Shown: positions 25,998-35,143 of the stretch, piece by piece | How the letters are laid out: each line of letters opens with the position of its first letter | Numbering within the stretch: the first letter of the stretch is position 1 | NCBI RefSeq assembly: GCF_027912495.1 | Contig: NZ_CP115463.1 | Span: 868,001-932,000 of the forward strand | Direction of reading: 5' to 3' | From: Caulobacter sp. NIBR1757 | Lineage (GTDB): Bacteria; Pseudomonadota; Alphaproteobacteria; Caulobacterales; Caulobacteraceae | Length of the DNA stretch: 64,000 nucleotides | Translations under genes and position numbers: made by a program | The notes under the pieces: generated by a model | Seen by the model: the letters and a program-made list of their open reading frames with translations, nothing else | The model's database searches: none | What the model was told of the DNA's origin: nothing

Positions 25998-26975
25998 ATG
26001 ACCCTTCACACCCCCCTCTGCGACCTGCTGGGCGTCGAGCATCCGATCATGCTGGCCGGCATGGGCGGGGTTTCCTACGCCGAGGTGGTGGCCGCAGTGA
26101 CCAACGCCGGCGGCTACGGGACGCTGGGCATGGCCGGGCGCGGGCCCGACTTCATCCGCGAGCAGATGCGCGCCGTGCGCAAGCTGACCGACGGTCCGTT
26201 CGGGGTCGACCTCTTGGCCGCCTCGCCCGAGAGCCTCACCGAAAGCGTCGATGTGATCATCGAGGAGGGCGCCTCCGCCTTCGTCGCCGGCCTGGGCGTG
26301 CCGATGCCGATCATGGAAAAGCTGAAGAAGGCCGGCCTGAAGGTCATGGTCGTCTGCGGGGCGGTGAAGCATGCGGTGAAGGCGGAACAGGCCGGCTGCG
26401 ACGCGGTCATCTGCCAGGGCGGCGAGGGCGGCGGCCATACCGGTCTCGTCGGCACCCTGCCGCTGGTCGCCCAGGCGGTCGAGGCGGTGAAGGTTCCGGT
26501 GGTGGCGGCCGGCGGGCTGTACGACGGCCGCGGCCTCGCGGCGTCGCTGGCCCTGGGGGCCGTCGGCGTCTGGATGGGCACGCGGTTCATCGCTTCCACC
26601 GAAGCCCATGCGGGCGAGCTCTACCGCCGCACCATCGTCGAATCGGTCGATGAGGACACCGTCCGCACCCGCTGCTACAGCGGCAAGCCGATGCGGGTGC
26701 GCAAGAACCCCTATGTCGAGGACTGGGAATCGCGCCCGGGCGACATCCAGCCCTTCCCGGTCCAGGCCGGCATCTCGATCCAGAACAACGCCATGGGCGG
26801 CATCGGCGGCCAGACCGAGAACCTCGACCCCGACAAGAGCTGCTTCGCCATGGGCCAGAGCGCCGGCGGGGTGCATGACGTGCTGCCGGCCGGCGAGATC
26901 GTCCGTCGCATCATGGCCGAGGCGGAGGCCGCTATCGGCCGGGTGGCGGCTATTCGCGAGGCCGCAACGGCCTAG
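25998..26975 (+). CDS. Nitronate monooxygenase family flavoprotein
   Basis: A 325-residue FMN-dependent TIM-barrel protein. Family motifs are HPIMLAGMGGVSYAEVVAAVTNAGGYGTLG near the start, CQGGEGGGHTG (the His is a candidate catalytic residue), PVVAAGGLYDGRGLAASLALGAVGVWMGTRF, and a C-terminal GQSAGGVHDVLPAGEIV. NMO enzymes oxidise alkyl nitronates, while close relatives are enoyl-ACP reductases, so the function is only assigned at family level. Confidence 0.9.
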   Translation: MTLHTPLCDLLGVEHPIMLAGMGGVSYAEVVAAVTNAGGYGTLGMAGRGPDFIREQMRAVRKLTDGPFGVDLLAASPESLTESVDVIIEEGASAFVAGLGVPMPIMEKLKKAGLKVMVVCGAVKHAVKAEQAGCDAVICQGGEGGGHTGLVGTLPLVAQAVEAVKVPVVAAGGLYDGRGLAASLALGAVGVWMGTRFIASTEAHAGELYRRTIVESVDEDTVRTRCYSGKPMRVRKNPYVEDWESRPGDIQPFPVQAGISIQNNAMGGIGGQTENLDPDKSCFAMGQSAGGVHDVLPAGEIVRRIMAEAEAAIGRVAAIREAATA

Positions 26976-26980
26976 CGAAT

Positions 26981-27169
26981 CCTTCTCCCGCTCGCCGGGA
27001 GAAGGTGGACCCCCGGACTTGATCCGGGGGGCCGGATGAGGGCAGCACCGGCTTCGGACGGCTGTGCTCGTTCTGGCGCGGTCAGCGCGGGAGCCAATCT
27101 TCACCCTCCGCGCCGCCCTCATCCGACCCCCTTCGGGGGCCACCTTCTCCCGGCAAGCGGGAGAAGGGA
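26981..27169. repeat. Family-C paired hairpin repeat
   Basis: The left arm (26981-27005) is CCTTCTCCCGctcgccGGGAGAAGG. The right arm (27145-27169) is its inverted counterpart, CCTTCTCCCGgcaaGCGGGAGAAGG. Both arms carry an adjoining CCGGATGAGGG or CCCTCATCCG. Nested C-rich and G-rich blocks (CCCCCGGACTTGATCCGGGGG) lie between. This region of 331 bases before atpI holds no gene. A relative interrupts tilS at 62994-63156. Confidence 0.85.
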
Positions 27170-27306
27170 AAACCACGAGCGTTTTCAACGGTTTAAATAT
27201 CGCCGAACCCGCCTTGACGCACTGCAGCGCGGTCTATAGGTTCCGCGCCGATCAAGCCGGGCCCGGAGGGTGTTCTTCCAGGCCGTTTGAAGAGCTGACC
27301 GCTCCC

Positions 27307-27666
27307 ATGCCTAGGGCCGACGAAAACCGCGAAGAGGCGCTGAAACGTCTCGACGAACGGGCCGCCGCACTCCAGGCGCGCACCGCCAGGACCCCGACGC
27401 ATGCGGCGGGCGAGGCGGCCGCGGGGCAGGCCTGGAGAATCATCGCCGAGCTGCTCGGCGGGGTGCTCATCGGTCTGGCGCTGGGTGCGATCGCGGACAG
27501 GTTTCTGCCGACCAGCCCTTGGGGAATGATCGGCGGGGTGCTGGGCGGGTTTGCGCTGTCGCTGTACATGGCGAAGCGCACGGCCGACCGGTTGATGGCG
27601 CAGGCGAAGGCGGAAAACTGGGAAAAGCTTCCAGTGGTCCCCGACGACGAAGACGATGAAGATTAA
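27307..27666 (+). CDS. atpI: ATP synthase accessory protein AtpI
   Basis: A 119-residue protein with a charged coil-like N-terminus (residues 1-40), the AtpI signature AWRIIAELLGGVLIGLALGAIADRF and a second helix GMIGGVLGGFALSLYMAKR, ending in an acidic tail (DDEDDED). AtpI assists assembly of the c-ring. The ATG at 27307 was chosen from the onset of typical sequence; the earlier in-frame stretch is encoded by the repeat. It is the first gene of the F0 operon. Confidence 0.93.
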   Translation: MPRADENREEALKRLDERAAALQARTARTPTHAAGEAAAGQAWRIIAELLGGVLIGLALGAIADRFLPTSPWGMIGGVLGGFALSLYMAKRTADRLMAQAKAENWEKLPVVPDDEDDED

Positions 27667-27680
27667 GGAGCGATAGGCCC

Positions 27681-28472
27681 GTGGCCGATCCGTTGCACCA
27701 GTTCAAGATCGAGAAGATCGTCGACCTTCCTGACGTCACGCTGCCGGGCATCGGCGCGGTCGATCTCGCCTTCACCAATTCGCATCTGGCGATGACGGTC
27801 GGCTTCCTGATCGTCGTCGGCTTCATGTCGCTGGTCACCGCCAACGCCAAGGTCGTTCCCGGCCGCCTTCAGGGCGTCGGCGAGCAGCTGTTCGGCCTCA
27901 TCGACAACCTCACGTCATCGATCATCGGCCACGAAGGCCGCAAGTTCATGCCGTTCGTGTTCACGATCTTCACCTTCATCCTGGCGATGAACTTCCTGGG
28001 CCTGGTGAACATCCCCGGCGTCTTCCACATGTTCACCGCCACCTCGCAGATCGCGGTGACGGCGACCTTCGGCATCGTCACCATCCTGCTGGTGCTGATC
28101 GTCGGCTTCGCCAAGCATGGCCTGGGCTTCTTCAAGCTGTTCGTGCCGGGTGGCGTGCCGTGGCCGCTGCTGCCGGTCATCATCCCGATCGAGTTCGCCT
28201 CCTTCCTGCTGCGCCCCGTGACCCTCACCCTTCGTCTGTTCGGCAACATGATGGGCGGCCACGTCGCCCTGAAGGTGTTCGCCGGCTTCGTCGGCGCCGC
28301 CGCGATCGGTTCGATCGGCTGGCTGGGCGTCCTGGTGGGGCCGCTGTCCTTCGGGATGGTCACCGCCCTGACGGCCCTCGAGTTCCTCGTGGCCTTCCTG
28401 CAGGCTTTCGTCTTCGCCGTTCTGACCACCATCTATCTCAACGATGTGGTCAATCTCGGTCACGGGCACTAA
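27681..28472 (+). CDS. atpB: ATP synthase F0 subunit a
   Basis: A 263-residue membrane protein with five to six helices. It carries the essential Arg in LLRPVTLTLRLFGNMMGGH and the C-terminal helix with ALEFLVAFLQAFVFAVLTTIYLNDV. It forms the two proton half-channels against the c-ring. The start is a GTG at 27681 with AAGGAG upstream. The operon carries only F0 genes; the F1 genes must be elsewhere, as is usual in alphaproteobacteria. Confidence 0.97.
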   Translation: MADPLHQFKIEKIVDLPDVTLPGIGAVDLAFTNSHLAMTVGFLIVVGFMSLVTANAKVVPGRLQGVGEQLFGLIDNLTSSIIGHEGRKFMPFVFTIFTFILAMNFLGLVNIPGVFHMFTATSQIAVTATFGIVTILLVLIVGFAKHGLGFFKLFVPGGVPWPLLPVIIPIEFASFLLRPVTLTLRLFGNMMGGHVALKVFAGFVGAAAIGSIGWLGVLVGPLSFGMVTALTALEFLVAFLQAFVFAVLTTIYLNDVVNLGHGH

Positions 28473-28528
28473 AAGCAGCCCCAAACCGACCAACCCTGAA
28501 CCTTCAAACCAACTAGGACTAGACTCTC

Positions 28529-28753
28529 ATGGATCCTCAAGCCGCCAAGTTCATCGGCGCGGGCCTCGCGACCCTGGGCATGATCGGCGCCGGTATCGGC
28601 GTGGGCAACATCTTCGGCAACTTCCTGTCGGGCGCCCTGCGCAACCCGTCGGCCGCCGCCAGCCAGATCGGCAACCTGTTCGTCGGCGCCGCCCTGGCCG
28701 AAGCCCTGGGCATCCTGGCCTTCGTGCTCGGCATCCTGATCTTCTCCGCCTAA
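28529..28753 (+). CDS. atpE: ATP synthase F0 subunit c
   Basis: A 74-residue two-helix protein. The first helix is rich in Gly ([21 protein letters not shown]), the polar loop reads [11 protein letters not shown], and the second helix has the ion-binding Glu in [21 protein letters not shown]. This is a proton-type c-subunit with the usual alphaproteobacterial spacing. It lies 56 bases after atpB. Confidence 0.97.
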   Translation: MDPQAAKFIGAGLATLGMIGAGIGVGNIFGNFLSGALRNPSAAASQIGNLFVGAALAEALGILAFVLGILIFSA

Positions 28754-28819
28754 GCACATTTCTGATTAGGCCGGCGCGCTCGCCCGTTCAGCGGCGGCGC
28801 GCCGCACTGGGATATCGGT

Positions 28820-29389
28820 ATGGCCACTCCTGATCCGCACGCCCCGACGGCGGGCGACACACACGCGACCACCGAGGCCGAACACGGCTCCGGCGGTCTG
28901 CCGCAGTTCGAGTTCCAGCACTGGGCGGGTCAGATCGCCTGGCTGCTGATCCTGTTCGCCATCCTCTATGTGCTGATGTCGCGCGTCTTCACGCCGCGTC
29001 TGCGCAGGGTGCTGGACGAGCGGGAAGGCACCATCGCCGGGGCGCTCGAACAGGCCCGCAAGGTGCAGGAAGAAGCCAACGCCCAGGCCGCACAGGCCAA
29101 GGCTGACCTGGCTGACGCCCGCGCCAGCGCCCAACGCATGGCCGCCGAAGCCCGCGCCAAGGCCTCGGCCCAGGCCCAGGCCCGTCAGGCCGCGGAAGAC
29201 GCCAAGCTGGCCGAACGCATGGCCGAAGCCGAGACGCGCATCCGCGCCTCGCGTGACGCCGCCATGACTCACGTCTCCGAGATCGCCTCCGACACGGCCT
29301 CGGCCATTGTCGAGAAGCTGACCGGCGCCGCGCCCAAGGCCTCCGACCTCAACGCGGCGCTCGCCGCCGCCAAACAGGGGGCCCGTTGA
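28820..29389 (+). CDS. ATP synthase F0 subunit b' (AtpF2/AtpG)
   Basis: A 189-residue stator subunit. A 40-residue N-terminal extension precedes one membrane helix (WAGQIAWLLILFAILYVLMS) and then a long Ala-rich coiled coil to the end. Photosynthetic bacteria and alphaproteobacteria use a b/b' heterodimer in place of two b subunits. The stop overlaps the atpF start by one base (TGATG). Confidence 0.93.
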   Translation: MATPDPHAPTAGDTHATTEAEHGSGGLPQFEFQHWAGQIAWLLILFAILYVLMSRVFTPRLRRVLDEREGTIAGALEQARKVQEEANAQAAQAKADLADARASAQRMAAEARAKASAQAQARQAAEDAKLAERMAEAETRIRASRDAAMTHVSEIASDTASAIVEKLTGAAPKASDLNAALAAAKQGAR

Positions 29390-29883
29390 TGTCCGCATTC
29401 TTCGGTAGCGCCGAGAACTGGGTCGGCTTCGGCCTGATCGTCTTCCTCGGCATCGTCGTCTTTGTCGGGGCCTTCAAGAAGATCGGCGCCAGCCTGGACG
29501 AGAAGTCGGCCAAGATCCAGGGCGACCTGGACGAGGCCGCCCGCCTGCGGGCCGAGGCCGAGGCCTTGCTCGCTGAAATCCGCGGCCAGCGCGAAGACGC
29601 CGAAAAGCAGGCGGCCGGTATGCTGGCCGCCGCCGAAGCCGACGCCGCCCAGATGGCTGTCGACGCCCAGGCCAAGCTGGAAGAAACCATCGCCCGCCGC
29701 GCCGCCCTGGCCGAGAGGAAGATTGCTTCGGCCGAGGCTCAGGCCGCCGCCGACGTGAAGGCCGCCGCCGCCGATCTGGCCACCCAGACCGCCGAGCGCC
29801 TGCTGACCGCCCGCATCGCGTCCGCCAAGTCCGACCCCAGTGTCGACGCGGCGATCGCCCAGCTGGCCGGCCGCCTGCAGTAG
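29389..29883 (+). CDS. atpF: ATP synthase F0 subunit b
   Basis: A 164-residue stator subunit with one membrane helix (WVGFGLIVFLGIVVFVGAF) followed by a charged coiled coil (EKSAKIQGDLDEAARLRAEA and on). The ATG at 29389 overlaps the preceding stop. It is the last gene of the F0 operon. A hairpin (29893-29907) and a full terminator (29926-29957) follow. Confidence 0.95.
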   Translation: MSAFFGSAENWVGFGLIVFLGIVVFVGAFKKIGASLDEKSAKIQGDLDEAARLRAEAEALLAEIRGQREDAEKQAAGMLAAAEADAAQMAVDAQAKLEETIARRAALAERKIASAEAQAAADVKAAAADLATQTAERLLTARIASAKSDPSVDAAIAQLAGRLQ

Positions 29884-29925
29884 ACCCCTTTTCGTGGGTG
29901 GCCCACGCCGCCCTTGAAGACCAAG

Positions 29926-29957
29926 ATGCCCCCCGGTCCATATCGGGGGGCATTTTT
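29926..29957 (+). terminator. Intrinsic terminator of the atpIBEF'F operon
   Basis: Stem ATGCCCCCCG (29926-29935) pairs with CGGGGGGCAT (29944-29953) around an 8-base loop, followed by TTTTT. A smaller hairpin, CGTGGG/CCCACG, precedes it at 29893-29907. The T-run ends two bases before the start codon of the next gene. Confidence 0.92.
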
Positions 29958-29958
29958 C

Positions 29959-30465
29959 ATGGCGCTCGTCTCCGTCCTGATCGCGCTGGCGATCACCACC
30001 CCGGCCCTGCCGGCCCCCTCCGACTGCCTGTGGAACGCGGCCGGCGAGCGCCAGCGCCAGGCCTGGCTCAGCCAGTACAACACCGATCCGGCCGGCCTGC
30101 TGAAGACCACGCTGGCGGCCGACCTGACGGCCAGTCTCGCGGCGGCCTGCAAGGTTCCGGGCGACAAGGTGCGCAACCTGCTTGTCGCCCGGACCATGGA
30201 GAACGGGGCGGAGGCGTTCTGGGACCGCGACATGCAGAATTCGGGGGCCCTGGGCCGCAGCTGGGAAGGTCTGAGCGAGGCTCATCGGGTTCAGCTGCGC
30301 CGCTGGGCGGCGACGGCCATTGTCGACGGCAACGGCGAGGAAAGTGAGCTGGACGGCTTGCCGGCCTTCGCCAAGGGGGCCGGGCTGACCGACCCCAATG
30401 GGCCCGGCATGAGGCACCTGATGGGCTACATGCTCGGGCGGGGCTACCGCGAGCTGGCGAGTTAG
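29959..30465 (+). CDS. Exported protein of unknown function
   Basis: A 168-residue protein that I do not recognise. It starts with a signal-peptide-like stretch (MALVSVLIALAITTPALPAP), then a mature part of about 150 residues with three Cys-free helices, rich in Trp and Arg (ENGAEAFWDRDMQNSGALG, SEAHRVQLRRWAATAIVDG). The ATG at 29959 is only two bases after the T-run of the atpF terminator, and its upstream G-rich sequence lies inside the terminator stem. A TTG at 29914 is a possible earlier start. It is convergent with the next gene, with overlapping stops. Confidence 0.6.
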   Translation: MALVSVLIALAITTPALPAPSDCLWNAAGERQRQAWLSQYNTDPAGLLKTTLAADLTASLAAACKVPGDKVRNLLVARTMENGAEAFWDRDMQNSGALGRSWEGLSEAHRVQLRRWAATAIVDGNGEESELDGLPAFAKGAGLTDPNGPGMRHLMGYMLGRGYRELAS

Positions 30466-30857
30466 GCCGTCCGGCGGCGCTTCAGCGACCGCCGCCAGCC
30501 GGCCATCAGGCCGTTCCCGCGGGTGACGAACTTCTCCATCCGCAGCATCATCTGCCAGACGATCGACACGAACGGCGAATTGCGGCGCAGCAGCCGGCGG
30601 ATCGGCGACAGGGTGCGCGGCCAACGGTGACAGGCCCTGATGAACAGCCGCTTGGCGCCGGTGCTGGCGCGCAGCACCAGGATCAGGCCCAGGGTGATGA
30701 TCGGTACGCCGCCGGGACCCGGCAGCGGCGCCACCAGAATGCCCAGCACGATGATCAGGAAGCCGAGCGCCATGCCGGCCGCCTTGTTGAGGCGGCGCGC
30801 GAACTCCGACGCGGGGCGTCGGCGGCGTTCTGGCGAGGCGAAGGTTACGGCGGTCAT
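30462..30857 (-). CDS. PGPGW-type small membrane protein
   Basis: A 131-residue protein with a hydrophobic hairpin containing LVAPLPGPGGVPIITLGLILVLRAS, which resembles the PGPGW transmembrane family. The flanks are very basic: RRRRPASEFARRLNKAAG before and GWRRSLKRRRTA at the end. No function is known. Its stop overlaps the stop of the convergent upstream gene by three bases. Confidence 0.75.
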   Translation of the reverse strand: MTAVTFASPERRRRPASEFARRLNKAAGMALGFLIIVLGILVAPLPGPGGVPIITLGLILVLRASTGAKRLFIRACHRWPRTLSPIRRLLRRNSPFVSIVWQMMLRMEKFVTRGNGLMAGWRRSLKRRRTA

Positions 30858-31277
30858 CGGAACGGTCTGTCAGGGGCCGTTCCGGACGATCCGGTTCTTC
30901 AGCCTTGTCCACGCCATATGGGGTCAGGCGGGGTCAAGGAAAGGTGCACGCGGGCGTTCTGACGAAGGTTTAATCTAAAGGGTTACTTTGATTTTCTGTG
31001 CACGGACCGTGCAGGCGCCGCCAAAAGCTATACAGGGCAAGGAATCCGCCGCCTGGCGGGTCGCGGGTATGGATAATGTGAATTCGAAGACAGAATTCGA
31101 TGTTACCGATTGTTGCGCGGGATGTGACCGGCGTCCCCTCCCGCTGTCATCCTCCGGCCGCGCAGCGGACCGGGGGACCCAGGGTGGCTCTGGAAAAACG
31201 CCCGGCAGCCATCACGCGGAAAGTTGGGTCCCCCGGTCCGCCCTGCGGGCGGCCGGAGGATGACAGAACGGGGGAGG
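30858..31277. repeat. Intergenic region with family-E repeat (31143-31266)
   Basis: No gene is supported in these 420 bases. A run of lower GC (30960-31110) lies between the PGPGW gene and the repeat. The repeat has inverted ends CTGTCATCCTCCGG (31143) and CCGGAGGATGACAG (ending 31266), nested GGACCGGGGGACCCA / TGGGTCCCCCGGTCC blocks, and a central variable part. It ends ten bases before the gcvPB stop, where it may serve as the transcription end of the gcv operon. Confidence 0.75.
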
Positions 31278-32849
31278 CTACTCCGCCGCCATCGACGCCG
31301 GCGCCTCCGGCTTCCACCGCAGTTTCGGCTTCCGCGCCGCCAGGGTTTCGTCCAGCCGGCGCAGCGGGGCCAGGTGCGGCGCGCCCTTGAAGCGGTCAGT
31401 GTCGCCGGCCTTCGCCGCCTGCGCCAACGCCCGCAGGGCCGTCACGAAGCGGTCCAGCTCCTGCTTCGATTCCGTCTCGGTCGGCTCGATCAGCATGGCC
31501 CCGTGGACGACCAGCGGGAAGTACATGGTCATCGGGTGGAAGCCCTCGTCGATCATCGCCTTGGCGAAGTCGAGGGTGGTCACCCCGGTCCCGTCCAGCC
31601 AGCTGTCGTCGAACAGCGCCTCGTGCATGCAGGGCCCGTCGGGGAAGGCCGGGCTCATCAAGTCGCTTAAGGTCGCCTTGATGTAGTTGGCGTTCAGCAC
31701 CGCGTCCTCGGCCACCTGGCGCAGGCCGTCGGAGCCATGGCTGCGCATGTAGGCGTAGGCGCGGACGTACATGCCCATCTGGCCATGGAAGGCGCTCATC
31801 CGGCCAAAGGCGCCGGCCGCCTCGCCGATGGCTTCCTCCTGAAGGACAAGGCCGTCCGGACCATAGGTCAGCCAGGGCGTCGGGGCATAGGCCGCCAGGG
31901 CCTCGCTCAGCACCACGGGGCCCGCGCCCGGCCCGCCGCCGCCGTGCGGCGTCGAAAAGGTCTTGTGCAGGTTGATGTGCATGGCGTCGACGCCGAGATC
32001 GCCCGGGCGCACCCGGCCGACGATGGCGTTGAAGTTGGCCCCGTCGCAGTAGAAGTAGGCGCCCGCCGCATGGGTCAGCCGGGCGATCTCGACGATGTCG
32101 CGCTCGAACAGGCCGCAGGTGTTGGGGTTGGTGACCATGATGGCCGCCACGTCGGGGCCGAGCTTGGCCTCGAGGTCGGCCAGATCCACCCGGCCGTCAT
32201 CGGTCTGGGCGATCTCGCGCACGGAATAGCCGACGAAGGCCGCCGTCGCCGGATTGGTGCCGTGGGCGCTGGTCGGGACCAGCACCACCTTGCGGGCGTC
32301 GTCGCCGCGCGCCTTGTGGGCCGCCTGGATGGCCAGGATGCCGCACAGCTCGCCGTTGGCGCCGGCCTTGGGGGTCAGGGCGACAGCGGGCATGCCCGTG
32401 AGCGTCTTCAGCCAGTGGGCCAGGCGGTCCATCAGCTCCAGGGCGCCGGGTACGGTGGATTGGGGTTGCAGTGGGTGGATATCGGCAAAGCCGGCCAGCC
32501 GCGCCATCTTCTCGTTGAGGCGCGGGTTGTGCTTCATCGTGCAGCTGCCCAGCGGATAGAGGGCCAGGTCGATGGCGTGGTTCTTCTGGCTGAGGCGCAC
32601 GTAGTGGCGCATCGTTTCCGGCTCCGACAGCCCGGGCAGGCCGATCGGATCGGTGCGCACCAGATCGCCCAGCTCATCAGCGGAAATCGAGGCTTCCGGC
32701 AGATCCACGCCAGTCTTCGACCAGCCGCCCATCTCGAAGATCAGGACCTCGTCCTGCAGCAGGCCGCGCCCGCCGGTCAGGGATGCGAAGCCGCCGGCAG
32801 CCGTCTCGGCCTGCGGCGTGGTGGGGCGTCCAACGCTGTTCATGCTCAT
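31278..32849 (-). CDS. gcvPB: Glycine dehydrogenase (decarboxylating) subunit 2
   Basis: A 523-residue PLP subunit of the P-protein, which decarboxylates glycine and passes the aminomethyl group to GcvH. The PLP lysine lies in [18 protein letters not shown], with the upstream [16 protein letters not shown] and [14 protein letters not shown] blocks. The split into PA and PB subunits is usual in this lineage. It overlaps gcvPA by 4 bases. An internal Met 2 codons from the start makes little difference. Confidence 0.96.
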   Translation of the reverse strand: MSMNSVGRPTTPQAETAAGGFASLTGGRGLLQDEVLIFEMGGWSKTGVDLPEASISADELGDLVRTDPIGLPGLSEPETMRHYVRLSQKNHAIDLALYPLGSCTMKHNPRLNEKMARLAGFADIHPLQPQSTVPGALELMDRLAHWLKTLTGMPAVALTPKAGANGELCGILAIQAAHKARGDDARKVVLVPTSAHGTNPATAAFVGYSVREIAQTDDGRVDLADLEAKLGPDVAAIMVTNPNTCGLFERDIVEIARLTHAAGAYFYCDGANFNAIVGRVRPGDLGVDAMHINLHKTFSTPHGGGGPGAGPVVLSEALAAYAPTPWLTYGPDGLVLQEEAIGEAAGAFGRMSAFHGQMGMYVRAYAYMRSHGSDGLRQVAEDAVLNANYIKATLSDLMSPAFPDGPCMHEALFDDSWLDGTGVTTLDFAKAMIDEGFHPMTMYFPLVVHGAMLIEPTETESKQELDRFVTALRALAQAAKAGDTDRFKGAPHLAPLRRLDETLAARKPKLRWKPEAPASMAAE

Positions 32850-34189
32850 GCCAGCACCTCGGCCAGTTGCGTCTTGAAGGTTTCGATGTCGCCGTCGGTG
32901 ACGGTTTCGGTCGCGCAGACCAGCAGCACGTCGTCCAGGCCCGCATGCGGGTCGAGACGGCTGTAGGGCACGCCGGCCAGCACGCCGCGCGCCGCCAGCG
33001 CCTCGACGACTTCGGCCGCCGGCTTGCTGAGCTTCACGGCGAACTCGTTGAAGAAGCGCGGGGTGAGCACCTCCACCCCCTTCACGCTGCCGAGCGCGAT
33101 CTTCGTCTTCAACGCCTGCTGATGATTGAGCAGCGCCAGCTTGCGCAGGCCGACCTCGCCCAGCAGCGACATATGGATGGTGAAGGCCAGGGCGCAGAGG
33201 CCGCTGTTGGTGCAGATGTTGCTCGTCGCCTTGTCGCGGCGGATATGCTGCTCGCGGGTGGAGAGGGTCAGCACGAAGCCGCGCCGTCCGTCGGCGTCCA
33301 CCGTCTCGCCGCAGAGCCGCCCCGGCGCCTGGCGCACCAGCTTTTCCTTGCAGGCGAACAGGCCGACGTAGGGCCCGCCGAAGTTCAGCGCATTGCCGAT
33401 CGACTGGCCCTCGGCGACGGCGATGTCGGCCCCCATTTCGCCGGGCGACTTCAGCAGGCCGAACGACACCGCCTCGGTGGTGACCACGATCATCAGCGCT
33501 CCGGCCGCCTGGGCCGCCGCGGCGATCTTCGTCACATCGGTGGCCGTGCCGAAGACATTGGGCGTCTGCACGACCACGCAGGCGGTGTCGCCGTCGATGG
33601 CGGCGATGACCGCATCCTCGGCGTCGATCGCGGGCGCGAGGCGCTCAGTGGCGACGCCGGCCGCATGGGCCAGGGTCTCGACGGTCTGGACATAGTGGGG
33701 ATGCAGGCCGCCCGACAGGATAGCCTTGCTGCGGCGGGTGACCCGGCTGGCCATCATCACCGCCTCGCCGGCCGCGGTGGAGCCGTCGTAGAGGCTGGCG
33801 TTGGCCACATCCATGCCGGTCAGGGCCGCCACCTGGGTCTGGAATTCGAACAGGACCTGAAGCGTGCCTTGGGCGATCTCCGGCTGGTAGGGCGTGTAGC
33901 TTGTCAGGAACTCCGACCGCTGGATGATGTGGTCCACGGAGGCCGGCACATGGTGCCGATAGGCCCCCGCGCCGCAGAAGAAGGGCACGGATCCGGCCGC
34001 CACATTTCTCGCCGCCAGCGCCCCGAGCTCGCGCTCGACCTCCAGCTCGCCGGCGAAGCCCGGCAGATCGACCGGCCCGTCCAGGACGGCGGACTTCGGC
34101 ACATCGACGAACAGCGCATCGATGCTGCCGGCGCCGATGGCGCCCAGCATCTGACGCCGGTCGTCAGGGGTCAGGGGGAGATAACGCAT
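32846..34189 (-). CDS. gcvPA: Glycine dehydrogenase (decarboxylating) subunit 1
   Basis: A 447-residue subunit that pairs with GcvPB. It opens [19 protein letters not shown] and has [39 protein letters not shown] and [23 protein letters not shown] blocks expected of the family. The lysine that carries PLP is in the partner. The gene starts three bases after the unknown gene at 34193-34759 and overlaps gcvPB by 4 bases. Confidence 0.96.
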   Translation of the reverse strand: MRYLPLTPDDRRQMLGAIGAGSIDALFVDVPKSAVLDGPVDLPGFAGELEVERELGALAARNVAAGSVPFFCGAGAYRHHVPASVDHIIQRSEFLTSYTPYQPEIAQGTLQVLFEFQTQVAALTGMDVANASLYDGSTAAGEAVMMASRVTRRSKAILSGGLHPHYVQTVETLAHAAGVATERLAPAIDAEDAVIAAIDGDTACVVVQTPNVFGTATDVTKIAAAAQAAGALMIVVTTEAVSFGLLKSPGEMGADIAVAEGQSIGNALNFGGPYVGLFACKEKLVRQAPGRLCGETVDADGRRGFVLTLSTREQHIRRDKATSNICTNSGLCALAFTIHMSLLGEVGLRKLALLNHQQALKTKIALGSVKGVEVLTPRFFNEFAVKLSKPAAEVVEALAARGVLAGVPYSRLDPHAGLDDVLLVCATETVTDGDIETFKTQLAEVLA

Positions 34190-34192
34190 GGA

Positions 34193-34759
34193 TCAGAGAG
34201 CCTTGCCGAAGAGGGCGTCCGACAGACGCCGCAGAAAAGAGTGAGAGGGGGCGCTGACCAGGTCGGGCAGCGGTTTGCGGGCCTTGAGGGCGACGGAGCG
34301 CCGCTCGTTGACGCCACTGGCGACCGCCTCCTTGCGCAGCACTTCGGTCGCCTCAGCGGCCTGGAAGTCCTCGAAGACGCCATGCAGCAGGCCATCCAGG
34401 TCTTCTGGATGCGACACCCGCTGGGCGCCGGGAAACCCCATCGCCAAACCGGTGGGAACCTGGGCGGCGGCGGGAAGGGCGTAGAAGCGATCCCCGAAAT
34501 TGACCATCGATGAGGTCTCTTCGGCGATCCGCCAGACGGCCGCCGCGACGGCGGGCGTCATCGTCTCGGTGGTCATGAGCGCGATGTCGTCGCCGTCGTC
34601 GAGGAACAGGTGCACCTGGGTGCGGTCGCTCAGCCGGATGGTCTCGGCCGCCGCCGAATGCTGCGCGCCGATGGCGGTCAGGGCGCGGGAGACGCCCGCG
34701 TTGAAAGCCTTCGGACCTCCCGTCGCCGTGGTCGGATGCAGGAAGATCTCGAAGGCCAT
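34193..34759 (-). CDS. Unknown protein embedded in the glycine cleavage operon
   Basis: A 188-residue protein that I do not recognise. It begins MAFEIFLHPTTATGGPKAFN and has no signal peptide or membrane helix. The N-terminal 100 residues alternate strands and helices (QVHLFLDDGDDIALMTTETM, NFGDRFYALPAAAQVPTGLA), while the C-terminus is Arg/Lys-rich (ERRSVALKARKPLPDL). It lies three bases after gcvH and three bases before gcvPA, so it is co-transcribed and most likely co-regulated by the glycine riboswitch. A role in glycine or one-carbon metabolism is an inference from position only. Confidence 0.8.
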   Translation of the reverse strand: MAFEIFLHPTTATGGPKAFNAGVSRALTAIGAQHSAAAETIRLSDRTQVHLFLDDGDDIALMTTETMTPAVAAAVWRIAEETSSMVNFGDRFYALPAAAQVPTGLAMGFPGAQRVSHPEDLDGLLHGVFEDFQAAEATEVLRKEAVASGVNERRSVALKARKPLPDLVSAPSHSFLRRLSDALFGKAL

Positions 34760-34762
34760 GGC

Positions 34763-35128
34763 TTACAGCGTCCCCAGGTAGTCTTCGTAGGCGCCGCGAT
34801 CCATCAGGGCGTCGACCTCGGCGGGGTTGCTCAGCTTGACCTTGGCGAACCAGCCGCCGTGTTCCGGCGCGGCGTTGACCGTCTCCGGCTCGTCGCCCAG
34901 GGCGGTATTGGCCTCGACCACCTCGCCCGACACCGGGGCGTAGACATCGCTGGCGGCCTTGACGCTCTCGACGACGGCGAAGCCCTCGCCCTGCTTGACG
35001 GTCTTGCCGACCTCCGGCGTCTCGACGAACACCACATCGCCCAGCTGTTCGGCGGCATAGGCGGTGATGCCGACGGTGGCGACGCCATCCTCGACGACGA
35101 CCCACTCGTGGTCCTTGGTGAAGCGCAT
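34763..35128 (-). CDS. gcvH: Glycine cleavage system H protein
   Basis: A 121-residue lipoyl carrier. It starts [20 protein letters not shown] and has the lipoyl-lysine motif [20 protein letters not shown] near residue 62. It shuttles the aminomethyl group between P and T proteins. The ATG at 35128 lies 15 bases after gcvT. Confidence 0.97.
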   Translation of the reverse strand: MRFTKDHEWVVVEDGVATVGITAYAAEQLGDVVFVETPEVGKTVKQGEGFAVVESVKAASDVYAPVSGEVVEANTALGDEPETVNAAPEHGGWFAKVKLSNPAEVDALMDRGAYEDYLGTL

Positions 35129-35143
35129 TTCGGTCTCTCCTCC

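Noticed and set aside
26981..27169. Possible CRISPR-like repeat array
   Set aside because: There are only two arms and they are inverted, not direct, repeats with unequal spacing; no cas gene is present.
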